32,450 nucleotides of DNA, taken from positions 1 through 32,450 of the forward strand of contig CAZMZR010000039.1 of NCBI GenBank assembly GCA_964570855.1, given 5' to 3'. How positions within the stretch are numbered: position 1 is the first letter of the stretch; every line of letters begins with the position of its first letter. The notes beneath the pieces are model-generated. The model saw only the letters and a list, made by a program, of their open reading frames with translations, had not been told where the DNA came from and did not search any database. The position numbers and the translations under genes are program-made. This document shows, in pieces, positions 23,141-31,517 of the stretch. Source of the DNA: JAFGPS01 sp964570855. GTDB taxonomy: Bacteria; Planctomycetota; Phycisphaerae; Sedimentisphaerales; Anaerobacaceae.

Positions 23141-23782
23141 ATGAAAATCTGTGTATATATCTTGTCAATAGCTGTTTTGATTGCAGGCGGTTGCCTTGCA
23201 GGAAAAAGCTCCTTTAGGTCCAGCTATGACTTCAATAGTGTGGAGAAGGTTGCGATTGTAGCGATCGAAGGTGCGGTAGAAAGCGAAACCGCCAGGGATC
23301 AAATCGCAGATTTTTTCGCCATGGAATTATTAGATAACGGCTTTGCACCTATAGGCAGGGCACAGGTCAGGTCGAAACTTGCAGATCAGCAGCTCGACAC
23401 AACAGGCCTGACAACTCTCGAAGCAGCCACCGAGGTCGGACTGATATTGAAAGTTCCCGTGGTTTTTATTGTTAATATACCACGTTTCGACGAAGAAATA
23501 ACGATGACTGCAAAAATGATTGACGTTGAGGACGGCAGTATTATATGGATGGGCAAAGGGACGGGCAAGACCGGGCAAGCCGCATCGAATACTGTCCTTG
23601 GAGTACTAACCGGACGCGGGACAAGCGGCGGCTACGAAGATAATTTATATGGCGGTCCGATGGCGGAATTGTTCGGCGGTGAAGCCGAGCCGGCCTTAAC
23701 ACCTGCTGAGGAGCAGAAAATTCAGCGCATAGTAAGAAGCATCTGTTCCAGTTTGCCAATAAGAACGACCCTTAATTGGTAA
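23141..23782 (+). CDS. GNA1162/CsgG-like lipoprotein
   Basis: This lipoprotein of about 213 residues has a signal sequence ending in the lipobox IAGGC (Cys18). The body resembles the CsgG / GNA1162 group of periplasmic lipoproteins: SVEKVAIVAIEG, FFAMELLDNGFAPIGRAQVR, LKVPVVFIVNIPRFDEEI and MIDVEDGSIIWMGKGTGKT. A Gly-rich loop (VLTGRGTSGGYEDNLYGGP) and a helix near the end follow. Such proteins sit on the inner leaflet of the outer membrane and often accompany secretion or envelope-assembly modules. ATG 23141 is preferred to TTG 23138 because GGGAGGT (23127-23133) is 7 nt upstream. It has its own consensus promoter and is followed by a terminator, so it is monocistronic and separate from the next operon, though probably related in function. 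Confidence 0.78.
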   Translation: MKICVYILSIAVLIAGGCLAGKSSFRSSYDFNSVEKVAIVAIEGAVESETARDQIADFFAMELLDNGFAPIGRAQVRSKLADQQLDTTGLTTLEAATEVGLILKVPVVFIVNIPRFDEEITMTAKMIDVEDGSIIWMGKGTGKTGQAASNTVLGVLTGRGTSGGYEDNLYGGPMAELFGGEAEPALTPAEEQKIQRIVRSICSSLPIRTTLNW

Positions 23783-23830
23783 AAATTACTAACTGTGCTT
23801 TAATTTAGCAGAAACAAACAAATCGTACAA

Positions 23831-23861
23831 AAGGCTAAGGGTAAAATCCTTAGCCTTTTTT
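23831..23861 (+). terminator. Rho-independent terminator after the CsgG-like lipoprotein
   Basis: AAGGCTAAGG (23831-23840) and CCTTAGCCTT (23848-23857) form a 10-bp stem with a 7-nt loop, followed by T residues to 23861. The A-rich left flank could extend the stem, so it may work in both directions. Confidence 0.88.
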
Positions 23862-24154
23862 CTTTTGTTTCATTCGTCGTACCACCTCTTAAAACTTTCT
23901 AAAAAATTTCATCCGACATAAGCAGATAAGTATAAAAATGAATTTGTGAAAATTGTTTTGATTTATTGCAGTTTAGAGAAATTTCTGGTAAGATTCTGAC
24001 AATTAATTGAGAAGAAGATATTCGGATTAAGTCAAAGCGTAAATTCGGAACAAGCAAATAGTTTTTTGAAATGAAAAAACGTCTGCTTTATGCAACAGAT
24101 TTATGGAACATAAAGCAATAGGGCATCTGATATACGGGAAATGTGGCGTGTATT
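23862..24154. other. Promoter-containing gap with a 9-bp inverted repeat
   Basis: Nearly 300 nt without a gene. TGCTTTATG (24084-24092) and CATAAAGCA (24109-24117) are perfect inverted repeats with a 16-nt centre, about 40 nt upstream of the start of the lipoprotein operon. They could be an operator or a leader hairpin. A poor -35/-10 candidate (CTGACA near 23996) was seen, but it is not convincing. Confidence 0.45.
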
Positions 24155-25561
24155 ATGAATAAAAGCTATTGTAACCATATTCTCCGTTTTCTCTTGATTC
24201 CTGTCATTTTTATCGCAGGGTGTAATGCACCTAAAAACAATCTTCTAAAGTTCAATGCTTCTTTCAAAACAGATTATTTGAATTGCGGTAATTTCGAGAG
24301 CTCCGAAAAATTTGCACAGTCAAAGACCAGTAAAAGCAAAAATCCCAAGGGAGAGGATTTATTGTGGTCCATGCAGCTCGGCTGCATCGAGAGGATTAAA
24401 CAGAACTACCGGCAAAGCAACGAATATTTCGACAAGTCGGAAGAGATGCTGAACTTCTTCGATTATCAAAATGAAACAACCGATTCGGTCGCTGCAATAG
24501 CCGTTAACGAGAATATTATCCCCTACGTGGGTCAGGAATACGACGGCATAATGGTCAATACTTACAAGGCCCTCAACTTTATGGCCCTCGGTGAAAACGA
24601 CCTGGCAAGAGTCGAATTCAACAGGGCCCTCGACAGGCAAAGACGGGCAAAAGAGAAATTCGCCGAAGAAATAAAAAAGCTTCAGGACGAGATGGATAAG
24701 GCCGAGGAAAAAAAGGATTCGCACGTCAAAGAAAACGTCGAAAATCCCGAAGTCAGACAGTTAATAGCCGACAGGTATCCCGGCTTATATAACTTCGAGG
24801 CATATCCTGACTTTGTCAATCCGTTCACGACTTATATGGCGGGGATATTTTTTAATCTTGTCGGCGACTATTCGAAAGGCTCTTCTCTTCTCAAGGAATC
24901 GTACGGGATGGTTAGTGACAACGATTTCATTGCGGAAGATTTGGCTTTGGCCGAACAGGTTCTCGACGGGAAAAAAGAGTTGAAAGATACGGTGTGGGTG
25001 ATATTTGAAAACGGCATGGGGCCGATTAAGGAAGAATTCAGAATCGACCTACCCCTGTTTGTCGAAACCGAAAAGGTCAAATATGTCGGTATCGCCCTGC
25101 CCAAACTCAGTTTCAGGGAGCAGGCCTATCCCTATCTGTCCGTTACGGCCGACGGCAATAATTATCAAACCCGGTTTGTTGCGCACATGGACCGGGTCGT
25201 CCAAACGGAGTTTAACAAGGACTTCAAAGGTATTCTGACCAGGGCTATCATTTCAACCACGGCAAAAACGGTTGCCCAGTATGCCCTGGACAAGAAAGAC
25301 GGTTCCTCTTCGAAGCTTGCTTCTCTTCTCGTCGCCGCCTATTCATTTGCCACAACCGCCGCCGACGTCAGGATTTGGACCACCCTGCCGAAGGATTTTC
25401 AGGTCGCCAGATTTTCCATGCCCGCGAACGGGATAATTACCATCGAACCTCCGGGGGCGGAATCTTTCGAAATAAAAATACCTCCTTGTAGAAATTCACT
25501 GGTCTATGTTAAAATACCGTTCCGGTCGGCGAAGCCGGTTTATGACCTGATAACATATTAA
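24155..25561 (+). CDS. COG3014-type lipoprotein with TPR-like N-terminal half
   Basis: This protein has about 468 residues from ATG 24155; a GTG four codons earlier is also in frame and neither has a good Shine-Dalgarno. The signal sequence ends in the lipobox IAGC (Cys23). The N-terminal half is helical and repeat-like (GCIERIKQNYRQSNEYFDKSEEM, TYKALNFMALGENDLARVEFNRALDRQR), followed by a coiled-coil of about 30 residues (EEIKKLQDEMDKAEEKKD). A second helical hairpin (TYMAGIFFNLVGDYSKGSSLLKESY) leads to a beta-rich C-terminal domain (VWVIFENGMGPIKEEFRIDLP). This combination is the COG3014 family, which in several proteobacteria precedes ycfL and lpoB-like genes as it does here. It is probably an outer-membrane lipoprotein supporting peptidoglycan synthesis or envelope assembly. 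Confidence 0.8.
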   Translation: MNKSYCNHILRFLLIPVIFIAGCNAPKNNLLKFNASFKTDYLNCGNFESSEKFAQSKTSKSKNPKGEDLLWSMQLGCIERIKQNYRQSNEYFDKSEEMLNFFDYQNETTDSVAAIAVNENIIPYVGQEYDGIMVNTYKALNFMALGENDLARVEFNRALDRQRRAKEKFAEEIKKLQDEMDKAEEKKDSHVKENVENPEVRQLIADRYPGLYNFEAYPDFVNPFTTYMAGIFFNLVGDYSKGSSLLKESYGMVSDNDFIAEDLALAEQVLDGKKELKDTVWVIFENGMGPIKEEFRIDLPLFVETEKVKYVGIALPKLSFREQAYPYLSVTADGNNYQTRFVAHMDRVVQTEFNKDFKGILTRAIISTTAKTVAQYALDKKDGSSSKLASLLVAAYSFATTAADVRIWTTLPKDFQVARFSMPANGIITIEPPGAESFEIKIPPCRNSLVYVKIPFRSAKPVYDLITY

Positions 25562-25592
25562 ACTGTTGAAAAAATGTTGATGGAGAAATGAT

Positions 25593-26024
25593 ATGAAAAA
25601 TTTAGGAATTTTATTAATCACAGTAACGGTTCTGGCGTGCGGCTGCTCCAAAACTCAGGATTCGAGAATCCATATGAGAGAAGGAGTCGGAAGCGATACA
25701 CTCGGGAGCAATATAGTCACCAGGCCGGTCACCCATGCCTTCAGCGCCCTGATAGGTGAAGGTCTCGAAGTCACCGAGGCCGTTACGAGGAAAAACGATG
25801 CCGGTATGCTCGAACTTTATGTCACCGGGTTCAACAAGTCATACGACACCAAACGCTTCAGATACAAAGTCGAATGGCTGGATGCGGACGGGCTTCCGGT
25901 CGAAACAAAAACCAGTACGTGGCTGCAGATGTCGGCGACAGGAAAAGCAGCATTCAGCTTTAAGGTTGTTGCGCCGAGAACGAACGCCGTGGATTTCAGA
26001 ATGGATACAAGAAAGTGGGAGTAG
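25593..26024 (+). CDS. ycfL: YcfL-like (DUF1425) lipoprotein
   Basis: This 143-residue lipoprotein has the lipobox LACGC (Cys18). The domain resembles E. coli YcfL: LYVTGFNKSYDTKRFRYKVEWLDADG, then a threonine/tryptophan stretch (TSTWLQMSATGKAAFSFKVVAP) typical of a small immunoglobulin-like beta sandwich. In E. coli ycfL lies directly upstream of lpoB, and the same order is kept here with a gap of 3 nt. The molecular role is not established. GGAG 7 nt upstream of ATG 25593 confirms the start. It is 31 nt after the COG3014 gene. Confidence 0.82.
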   Translation: MKNLGILLITVTVLACGCSKTQDSRIHMREGVGSDTLGSNIVTRPVTHAFSALIGEGLEVTEAVTRKNDAGMLELYVTGFNKSYDTKRFRYKVEWLDADGLPVETKTSTWLQMSATGKAAFSFKVVAPRTNAVDFRMDTRKWE

Positions 26025-26027
26025 AAT

Positions 26028-26630
26028 ATGAAAGCAAAAATAGTAACTATCATAATGTTAGCAGGCCTTGCAGTAGCGGGCTGTGCCCCGGAAACAACCA
26101 ACATTGACATCATGAACGATGAGGGAAAAGCCGTCATGGCCCTTGATTACAGGGACTTCGACCAGGCCGCAAGCAAGCTGATCCAGTCCATGGTCGGTTC
26201 GGGCGCCCTTAAAAAAGAAGGAGGCGGCAGATATGTGGTCGCCACCGGCCGAATCGTAAATGATACGATGCAGAGAATCGACACCGACCAGCTCATGGTC
26301 AAAGTCGAGACGGAGATGCTCAACAGCGGACAAGCGGTTATGACCTCGGCAATCGGTTCCGGTGCCGACGAGCTCCTCCATGAAACAAGAGAGCTCAGGG
26401 ATTCCGATGAATTCAATCAGGAAACGACAACTCAAAAGAAAACTCTCATCGCACCGGAACTTACCATATCCGGCAAGATATTTCAGAGAAATATCCGCTA
26501 CGACCGAAATCGCCAGCAGGTCGAATACTATTTCCAACTGAAATTGAGCGATGTAAAAAGCGGACTAAGATTTTGGCAGGATGAAGTGCTCGTCGGCAAA
26601 AGAGGCAGCGATAAATCCGTTGCCTGGTAA
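26028..26630 (+). CDS. lpoB: LpoB-like penicillin-binding protein activator lipoprotein
   Basis: This 200-residue lipoprotein (E. coli LpoB is 213) has the lipobox VAGC (Cys19). The COG3417 domain is recognisable from ALDYRDFDQAASKLIQSMVG, GGRYVVATGRIVNDTMQRID, TDQLMVKVETEMLNSG, LTISGKIFQRNIRYDRNRQQ and VEYYFQLKLSDVKSGLRFWQDE. LpoB of enterobacteria is anchored in the outer membrane and reaches through the periplasm to stimulate the bifunctional synthase PBP1b. The disordered Pro-rich linker that follows the lipid anchor in E. coli is almost absent here, so the reach would be shorter. Whether the partner is a PBP1b-type synthase in this organism is unknown. GGAG stands 6 nt before the ATG, overlapping the end of ycfL. 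Confidence 0.8.
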   Translation: MKAKIVTIIMLAGLAVAGCAPETTNIDIMNDEGKAVMALDYRDFDQAASKLIQSMVGSGALKKEGGGRYVVATGRIVNDTMQRIDTDQLMVKVETEMLNSGQAVMTSAIGSGADELLHETRELRDSDEFNQETTTQKKTLIAPELTISGKIFQRNIRYDRNRQQVEYYFQLKLSDVKSGLRFWQDEVLVGKRGSDKSVAW

Positions 26631-26666
26631 AAAAATTAACAGTTATGCCTTTCAGAGAGTGCAAAG

Positions 26667-28070
26667 ATGAAAAAGATAATGTACATATTCATGTTGTGCC
26701 TGTTGACCGCGGCAGTTGCGACCGCCGCAGACGCCCCGGCAGCAAAGCAGGAACCCGCCTCTGATACCGGCAACAAACCCGGCGCATCGGGAGGCCTTTT
26801 GAAAACCGGGACGGACAATGTAATTATCCGCGAAGTCACCGGTCAGGGCCGTGACAGAGACGAGGCCATAAAGGACGCCTTGTACAGGGCCGTCGAACAG
26901 GTAAGAGGTGTTAAAGTCGGTACCGGCACGTATGAATTCGGTTACAGCGGCGCAGGCGCCGGAATCAGCACGGAGCAGCCGGGCCAAAGAAGGATAGAAT
27001 TCGATTCGGTAAATGTTGCTACGGAAGGTACGTTTTATACGACCGAAATCGCCGGACTCGTAAAAAGCTATGATGTGCTCGAGGAAAAGCAAATCGACCA
27101 GAATACATACCAGGTCAAACTCCGGGCTTCTGTTTACGACTACGCGGCACGCGGGCAGACACAAAGAGTAAAAGTCGCCTTAATGCCCGTTAAAACAATG
27201 CAGAATAGTTACAGCTTCCTGAAACTCACTATGCCCGGCGACGTCTTTTCCTCGCTGTTCTCACAGCGGCTTACGATGGGGCTGACTCAGACCAATAAAT
27301 TTGCTGTTCTCGACCGTGAAAGCATCAGGGATTTTGTCGGCGAAAAGAAAATGCTCCTTTCCTTCGACGCACCACTTGGAGAACAGGCAAAGCTTGCCGA
27401 AACTCTCGGCGCCGACTATTTGCTTGTAGGGACCATAACCCAGGCTGTTATCGAGAGGATCGACAAACACCTCAAGGCCGCCAATTATACAACGACCGAA
27501 TTCAAGGCAAGATTCAATTTAAATTATCGCCTTGTTGACAGCTCGACAAAGCAGGTTGTCCTGGCTTCGAATGTGCAAAAATACCTCGAAAACGAAGAAG
27601 TCAGAAAGCTTGCCGACGAGCAAAGCCCGGCGGAATGGGACTCGGCGCAGGTACGCGATGCTTTTATTTCTCTTGTAGTCAACGATGTGATAGAAGCAAT
27701 CATCGACCGGGTGTATCCTGTTAAAATCGCCGAGATACAACAGGGTGACAACCAGACGATCATCCTTAATCAGGGCGGTGAAAGGATGGCAAAAGGCATG
27801 TTGCTGGATGTGTTCATGCAGGGTAAGGAAATCTTCGACACCGATACGAAAGAATCGCTGGGAACAATAGAAAACCGTGTAGCCACCATAGAAGTATTGA
27901 AGGTCGCCCAAACAATGTCATACGCCAGGGTAGTTTCAGGCGATTCGTCGCAGATTTCCAGGGGCCTTGTCTGTCGCGTTAAAAAGGCGAAAAAGGCTGA
28001 AGAGGTCGGAGTAAAACCGGATGTTATTCGAACCGAAGAAGGCGGCGTCAAGCTGCCGTTCGATAAATAA
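26667..28070 (+). CDS. FlgT/CsgG-like periplasmic protein
   Basis: This 467-residue protein has a cleavable signal peptide (MKKIMYIFMLCLLTAAVATA) and no lipobox. Three parts are seen. The first is an N-terminal FlgT-like domain (about 50-165, VTGQGRDRDEAIKDALYRAV and VEQVRGVKVGT). The second is a CsgG/FlgT-middle-like domain (about 170-340, LFSQRLTMGLTQTNKFAVLDR and LAETLGADYLLVGTITQ). The third is a C-terminal domain with an SH3-like pattern (about 360-440, TIILNQGGERMAKGMLLDVF). FlgT belongs to the flagellar H ring of Vibrio, but the same fold is used in non-flagellar envelope complexes, and no flagellar gene is visible here. It is 36 nt after lpoB and the last gene of the operon. The GC-rich inverted repeats at 28137-28185 could end the transcript. 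Confidence 0.78.
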   Translation: MKKIMYIFMLCLLTAAVATAADAPAAKQEPASDTGNKPGASGGLLKTGTDNVIIREVTGQGRDRDEAIKDALYRAVEQVRGVKVGTGTYEFGYSGAGAGISTEQPGQRRIEFDSVNVATEGTFYTTEIAGLVKSYDVLEEKQIDQNTYQVKLRASVYDYAARGQTQRVKVALMPVKTMQNSYSFLKLTMPGDVFSSLFSQRLTMGLTQTNKFAVLDRESIRDFVGEKKMLLSFDAPLGEQAKLAETLGADYLLVGTITQAVIERIDKHLKAANYTTTEFKARFNLNYRLVDSSTKQVVLASNVQKYLENEEVRKLADEQSPAEWDSAQVRDAFISLVVNDVIEAIIDRVYPVKIAEIQQGDNQTIILNQGGERMAKGMLLDVFMQGKEIFDTDTKESLGTIENRVATIEVLKVAQTMSYARVVSGDSSQISRGLVCRVKKAKKAEEVGVKPDVIRTEEGGVKLPFDK

Positions 28071-28130
28071 GTAGAATACAAAATAAAACCTCTTTCAACT
28101 GCGATCGGCTGCGCCCAAGATGACGCTAAT

Positions 28131-28185
28131 ATAGTCACCCCGAGCACGGCCGAGGGGTCTATTTAAAAAAACACCGCGAAGCGGT
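28131..28185. repeat. Two small inverted repeats, likely a dispersed palindromic element
   Basis: ACCCC (28137-28141) faces GGGGT (28154-28158), and ACCGC-GAA-GCGGT (28173-28185) forms a tight hairpin. The phrase CACCCCGAGCACGGCCGAGG is of the kind found dispersed between genes in many environmental genomes. The element lies between the convergent FlgT-like and GIY-YIG genes and could act as a bidirectional terminator, though no T run follows. Confidence 0.45.
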
Positions 28186-28197
28186 TCCATTGAAAGA

Positions 28198-28488
28198 CTA
28201 TTGCTCGTACCAGTCTTCACTAAAGTCGTTCCAGCTTGGATTTTGTGAATCTATAAGTTGTACTTTCTTTTCCCTTCGCCATGTTTTAATCTGCTTTTCA
28301 CGACGAATAGCCGAAAGTGAATCGCCCAAAATCTCGAAGTATAGATGCCGGTCGATATTGTATTTATCCGTAAATCCGGGAACTTCGTGATTCTTATGCT
28401 GATATATTCTTCGTTTGATATTATTTATTATACCTACATAGAGAGTTCCTGTTTGGCTTGCCATAATGTAAACATAGAAGGTTTTCAT
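28198..28488 (-). CDS. GIY-YIG domain protein (small putative endonuclease)
   Basis: This 96-residue protein is a single GIY-YIG domain of the YhbQ-like single-domain group. The two signature strands are FYVYIMAS and TLYVGIINN, followed by the conserved Arg in IKRRIYQHK and the metal-binding Glu region (YFEILGDSLSAIRREKQIKTW). The length is standard for the family. Function is uncertain: members are linked to DNA repair or are nearly neutral passengers, and they are commonly located near repeats. The flanking DNA on both sides consists of degenerate repeat-like sequence, which supports a history of local insertion. Confidence 0.85.
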   Translation of the reverse strand: MKTFYVYIMASQTGTLYVGIINNIKRRIYQHKNHEVPGFTDKYNIDRHLYFEILGDSLSAIRREKQIKTWRREKKVQLIDSQNPSWNDFSEDWYEQ

Positions 28489-28562
28489 AATTGTATTTTA
28501 ATAGTGTCATAGAAGATTTGTAAAAAAGGAATTTAGAAGATTTCTCGGCTCCGCTGCGCTTC

Positions 28563-28696
28563 GCTCGAAATGACGGTGTGGATAAATTACGCTCGAAATG
28601 ACGTAGGGCGGGAGTCAAATGCGCTTCGCTTCGCCTTGGGCGTGTCATAGGCGGAAATGACGGAGTGTGGTTTTGCTTTACTCCGATCGAAATGAC
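28563..28696. repeat. Four degenerate copies of a TCGAAATGACG-type unit
   Basis: GCTCGAAATGACG occurs at 28563-28575 and 28591-28603. Variants are GGCGGAAATGACGG at 28650-28663 and GATCGAAATGAC at 28685-28696. Spacing is irregular (28 to 60 nt), so it is neither CRISPR nor a tandem array. GC-rich linkers (GCGCTTCGCTTCGCC) lie between them. It has the look of a dispersed intergenic repeat that has been copied locally, in the 237 nt between the GIY-YIG and MtaA-like genes. Confidence 0.6.
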
Positions 28697-28725
28697 AAAG
28701 ACGCGAATTGTTATAACAATTGGTA

Positions 28726-29757
28726 TTAGCTGTCCCTTACCGCCTTTTGAAATGCTTCGATATTCTCCGTCGAAACGCCGAACGGCATTCCTCCGCCGCA
28801 CGAGAGGATGATACGGCTTTTGTCGTTCACCGATGCAATCGCCGATTCAACACTATCGTACACATCTTCAGCAGTACCTTCGGCAAGAACGTCACGCGGT
28901 GGGATATTACCAAGCAAAGTGACGGTGTTGTCCGTGAGATCTTTCATTTGCGGCAGACTATGCTCGAAGCCGAAGTTGAACAGATTTACACCTATTTGAT
29001 TAAGATACGGCGCACACACAAGACCGGCCGCATCGTTATGGAACAGCTTTACGGCGACGTCGAACGACTGGTAAATTTTTTTGAGATAGGGTAAAGCGCT
29101 TTGCTCGAAATCCTGCTTTCCGAGAAAACCGACAATATCATCGAGTAGAAAAATTCCGTCGATGGAAGGGAATGCCTCGATTTGATATTCGAGCCAGTCT
29201 ATCATGAAATCCGTTATAGTACCGAGCAGGCGTTGCGTTTGTTCCGGATTAGTGCGGATAGCCATGAGGAATTCCGTGTTGCCCATCAGAAAGGAAGCAA
29301 TATTCAAAGGCCCGCGTGAGATTGCGAATTTGATACTGTGACCTTCTCGTTCAATTTGGCTTTGATAATGTCTGAGCCGGTTTATAACAAACGGCAACAA
29401 ACCGTCTTTTCTCGGGTCAGGCTTTCCTATCGAGCCGTCTTTTTCAATATCGGTAATGATTTTTTCCGGGAAGGGCAGTTCATCCTCATGCCAGGAACAT
29501 TTCACTCCGAAAGCGGACGGCTCGGTACACATCCCGAACTCGGCCCAGAATCCGGGTATAAATATGATATCGGGAAACTGTCGAACCGCTTTTAAGTTGG
29601 CCTCGAACCATATCTGTTCGCTGGAGAAATAGTCGAGAGCGGATATGCCCGCCCATCCCGGAAACCAGGGGCTGTCGATAATAAAACCTACCGGTAAAGG
29701 CTTAACCGCCTCGCCGTTGATTACTGCTAATAATTTTTCCCATTGTTTATTTGTCAT
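28726..29757 (-). CDS. Uroporphyrinogen decarboxylase-fold protein, MtaA/CmuA-like methyltransferase
   Basis: This 343-residue protein has the UroD TIM-barrel fold. Visible features are SPWFPGWAGISALDYF, ISRGPLNIASFLMGNTEFLM, FLLDDIVGFLG, KLFHNDAAG and the terminal ILSCGGGMPFGVSTENIEAF. The His240-x-Asp242 and Cys320 positions correspond to the zinc-binding His-x-Cys...Cys of corrinoid:CoM methyltransferases such as MtaA (with Asp for the first Cys). A heme-synthesis UroD would have no metal ligands and a different substrate loop. A corrinoid- or thiol-linked methyl transfer is likely, though no corrinoid protein gene is in view. Its ATG overlaps the stop of the upstream transporter by 4 nt, so the two are one operon. 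Confidence 0.8.
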   Translation of the reverse strand: MTNKQWEKLLAVINGEAVKPLPVGFIIDSPWFPGWAGISALDYFSSEQIWFEANLKAVRQFPDIIFIPGFWAEFGMCTEPSAFGVKCSWHEDELPFPEKIITDIEKDGSIGKPDPRKDGLLPFVINRLRHYQSQIEREGHSIKFAISRGPLNIASFLMGNTEFLMAIRTNPEQTQRLLGTITDFMIDWLEYQIEAFPSIDGIFLLDDIVGFLGKQDFEQSALPYLKKIYQSFDVAVKLFHNDAAGLVCAPYLNQIGVNLFNFGFEHSLPQMKDLTDNTVTLLGNIPPRDVLAEGTAEDVYDSVESAIASVNDKSRIILSCGGGMPFGVSTENIEAFQKAVRDS

Positions 29758-31517
29758 GATACCTTAGGCTTTGAACGAACAAAATGTACAACAACACAAA
29801 GAACTATAAATCCGACGAGCAATCCGATTCCGAACCACTGCAGCTTCGACCAGAGGCTCCAGATGCTGCCGAAAGATGCGGCGCCGGCCGCCAGTGCCAT
29901 AAGAATATTCCAGAGGATACGTTTGACACCGATAGGCATATTTTCGCCGAGAAAGCTCTTCTGATTCATTAACAAAAAGAATGCAAAGTACGCGATTGGC
30001 AGTAATACCATCGCAAACACCGAGGTCGGCACTGCCAGGTACGGTGCGGCGTCTTTCCAGAAAAACGGCCCGAGCGCCCCTACGCATACCATAAGGCTTC
30101 CGATTCTCTGCGGCCAGCCACGCGGCGGCTTGCCGAGCAGCTCGGCGAAGCAAAGCCCGTTGATTGTCATCAGCATCGTCGCCGCACTCATTGCCATCCC
30201 GATAACACCCAGACCAAAAAGATATTGAGCAATGACCGGACCGGTAAGCGGCGTCAGCGTATCGGCCAAGTTAAAGGCGTCGCGCTTGACCAGCATAGCC
30301 GCCATCCTCTTGTCGGCCCAGGGTAAGGCCTCGGATTTCTGCGTTAACTGTTCAGGCGTTAATTTGTCGAATTCCTCCTGGCCAATCTGAAATTTTAATC
30401 TGTCCTTAAGCAGGCCTTTGTAGGGGCCGACAAGGTTTGCAGCCGGCGTGGCGGTTATCTGGCCGTCCGTTTCATCGGCGACCAGACCCGGCGCCGGTTC
30501 GGCATGAAACTGGCTGCTCGATGCTATTACAACGCAGCCGGTCGCGATGATAAACGGTATGAATAGCCCTGTTGACAGGTCGAAAATCGCCAGGCCGCGG
30601 AAGTATTTGTCCCAGCCTTTACGCAGCATTGAGTACGGCAGTAAAAACGTCATGTTGATTCCGACAGCCGTTGCAGCGGCACTAATCATAACGTCACGCT
30701 GCTGGCCCACAATCATGTTCGTCCAAAACGGCCGGAACTGTTCGGTCACCTGCTGGATATGCGGCATTATTTTGTCGGTAGGTTTGTTAAACAGGCTCAA
30801 ATCGGGAACCATGCCGCTCAGGATTTCGCCCCAAAAAATCTTTCCTTCAAGACTGAGCTTTACGACAACGCCAAGAAAACTCAGGACAATGATACTTACG
30901 ATTGTCTTAATCAGGATTTCAAATACTTTCACTCCCCTGCCGCCGACACCGTATGTCATTGTTACTGTCAGGCAAATCGCCAGGAATATTGCACCGGCAA
31001 TCATTTTCCCCGGTATCTCGGCCATGACCGCAGGGCCGATTAGCCCCGGCAGAAGGTTCTGTCGCAGCGCGGCTGTTCCGAGTGCGAATTGAGGCAGTGA
31101 CCAGACAAGGTTTGCCATCATCGAGGCGAGCAGCCAGCCCCAGCCGAGTACCGGGCTGACGTGCTCATTTATGCCGCGTAAGGGTCGCTGCCCCGTCGAG
31201 AGCGTTACATACGCGATTGCACTGAGCATAATGATGCCTAAAATCATCGCAAGGGGCTGGAGCCACATAAAGCTAAAGCCCACCAGCACACCTAAATAAA
31301 GGCTCGATGATAGAGAGCCGCCGCCTAAGGTGATTCCGCTTTGCAGCCAGCCGGGGCCTGATAATCGTACAAATGCCTTAAATAACGCCCCTCCACCCTT
31401 CTTCTGAGCATCTAATAACAGTTGTCGATCCTTTTCGATACGGGGATTCATGTGCATTACTTGTTGAGCTTGTCCCTGCGTACCGGAAGCCTCCGGCTTA
31501 TTCTTCTCAGGCGTCAT
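29754..31517 (-). CDS. Nramp-related transporter with non-canonical metal site
   Basis: This 587-residue protein has about eleven hydrophobic helices and a hydrophilic 44-residue N-terminal tail. The first helix is LSGPGWLQSGITLGGGSLSS (52-71). It resembles Nramp helix 1, but the metal-binding Asp-Pro-Gly-Asn is replaced by a Gly-rich Ser segment. The helix 6 equivalent (AAATAVGINMTFLLPYSML) lacks the usual MPH motif. An insertion of about 80 residues (roughly 345-425) sits between helices and is unlike bacterial MntH. It probably transports something other than Mn or Fe. GGGAG 9 nt upstream supports the ATG at 31517. The coupling to the MtaA/UroD-like gene suggests the two act on the same compound. 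Confidence 0.75.
   Translation of the reverse strand: MTPEKNKPEASGTQGQAQQVMHMNPRIEKDRQLLLDAQKKGGGALFKAFVRLSGPGWLQSGITLGGGSLSSSLYLGVLVGFSFMWLQPLAMILGIIMLSAIAYVTLSTGQRPLRGINEHVSPVLGWGWLLASMMANLVWSLPQFALGTAALRQNLLPGLIGPAVMAEIPGKMIAGAIFLAICLTVTMTYGVGGRGVKVFEILIKTIVSIIVLSFLGVVVKLSLEGKIFWGEILSGMVPDLSLFNKPTDKIMPHIQQVTEQFRPFWTNMIVGQQRDVMISAAATAVGINMTFLLPYSMLRKGWDKYFRGLAIFDLSTGLFIPFIIATGCVVIASSSQFHAEPAPGLVADETDGQITATPAANLVGPYKGLLKDRLKFQIGQEEFDKLTPEQLTQKSEALPWADKRMAAMLVKRDAFNLADTLTPLTGPVIAQYLFGLGVIGMAMSAATMLMTINGLCFAELLGKPPRGWPQRIGSLMVCVGALGPFFWKDAAPYLAVPTSVFAMVLLPIAYFAFFLLMNQKSFLGENMPIGVKRILWNILMALAAGAASFGSIWSLWSKLQWFGIGLLVGFIVLCVVVHFVRSKPKVS

Noticed and set aside
28563..28696. CRISPR array
   Set aside because: The repeat unit is short (12-14 bp), degenerate and irregularly spaced, and no cas gene is near.
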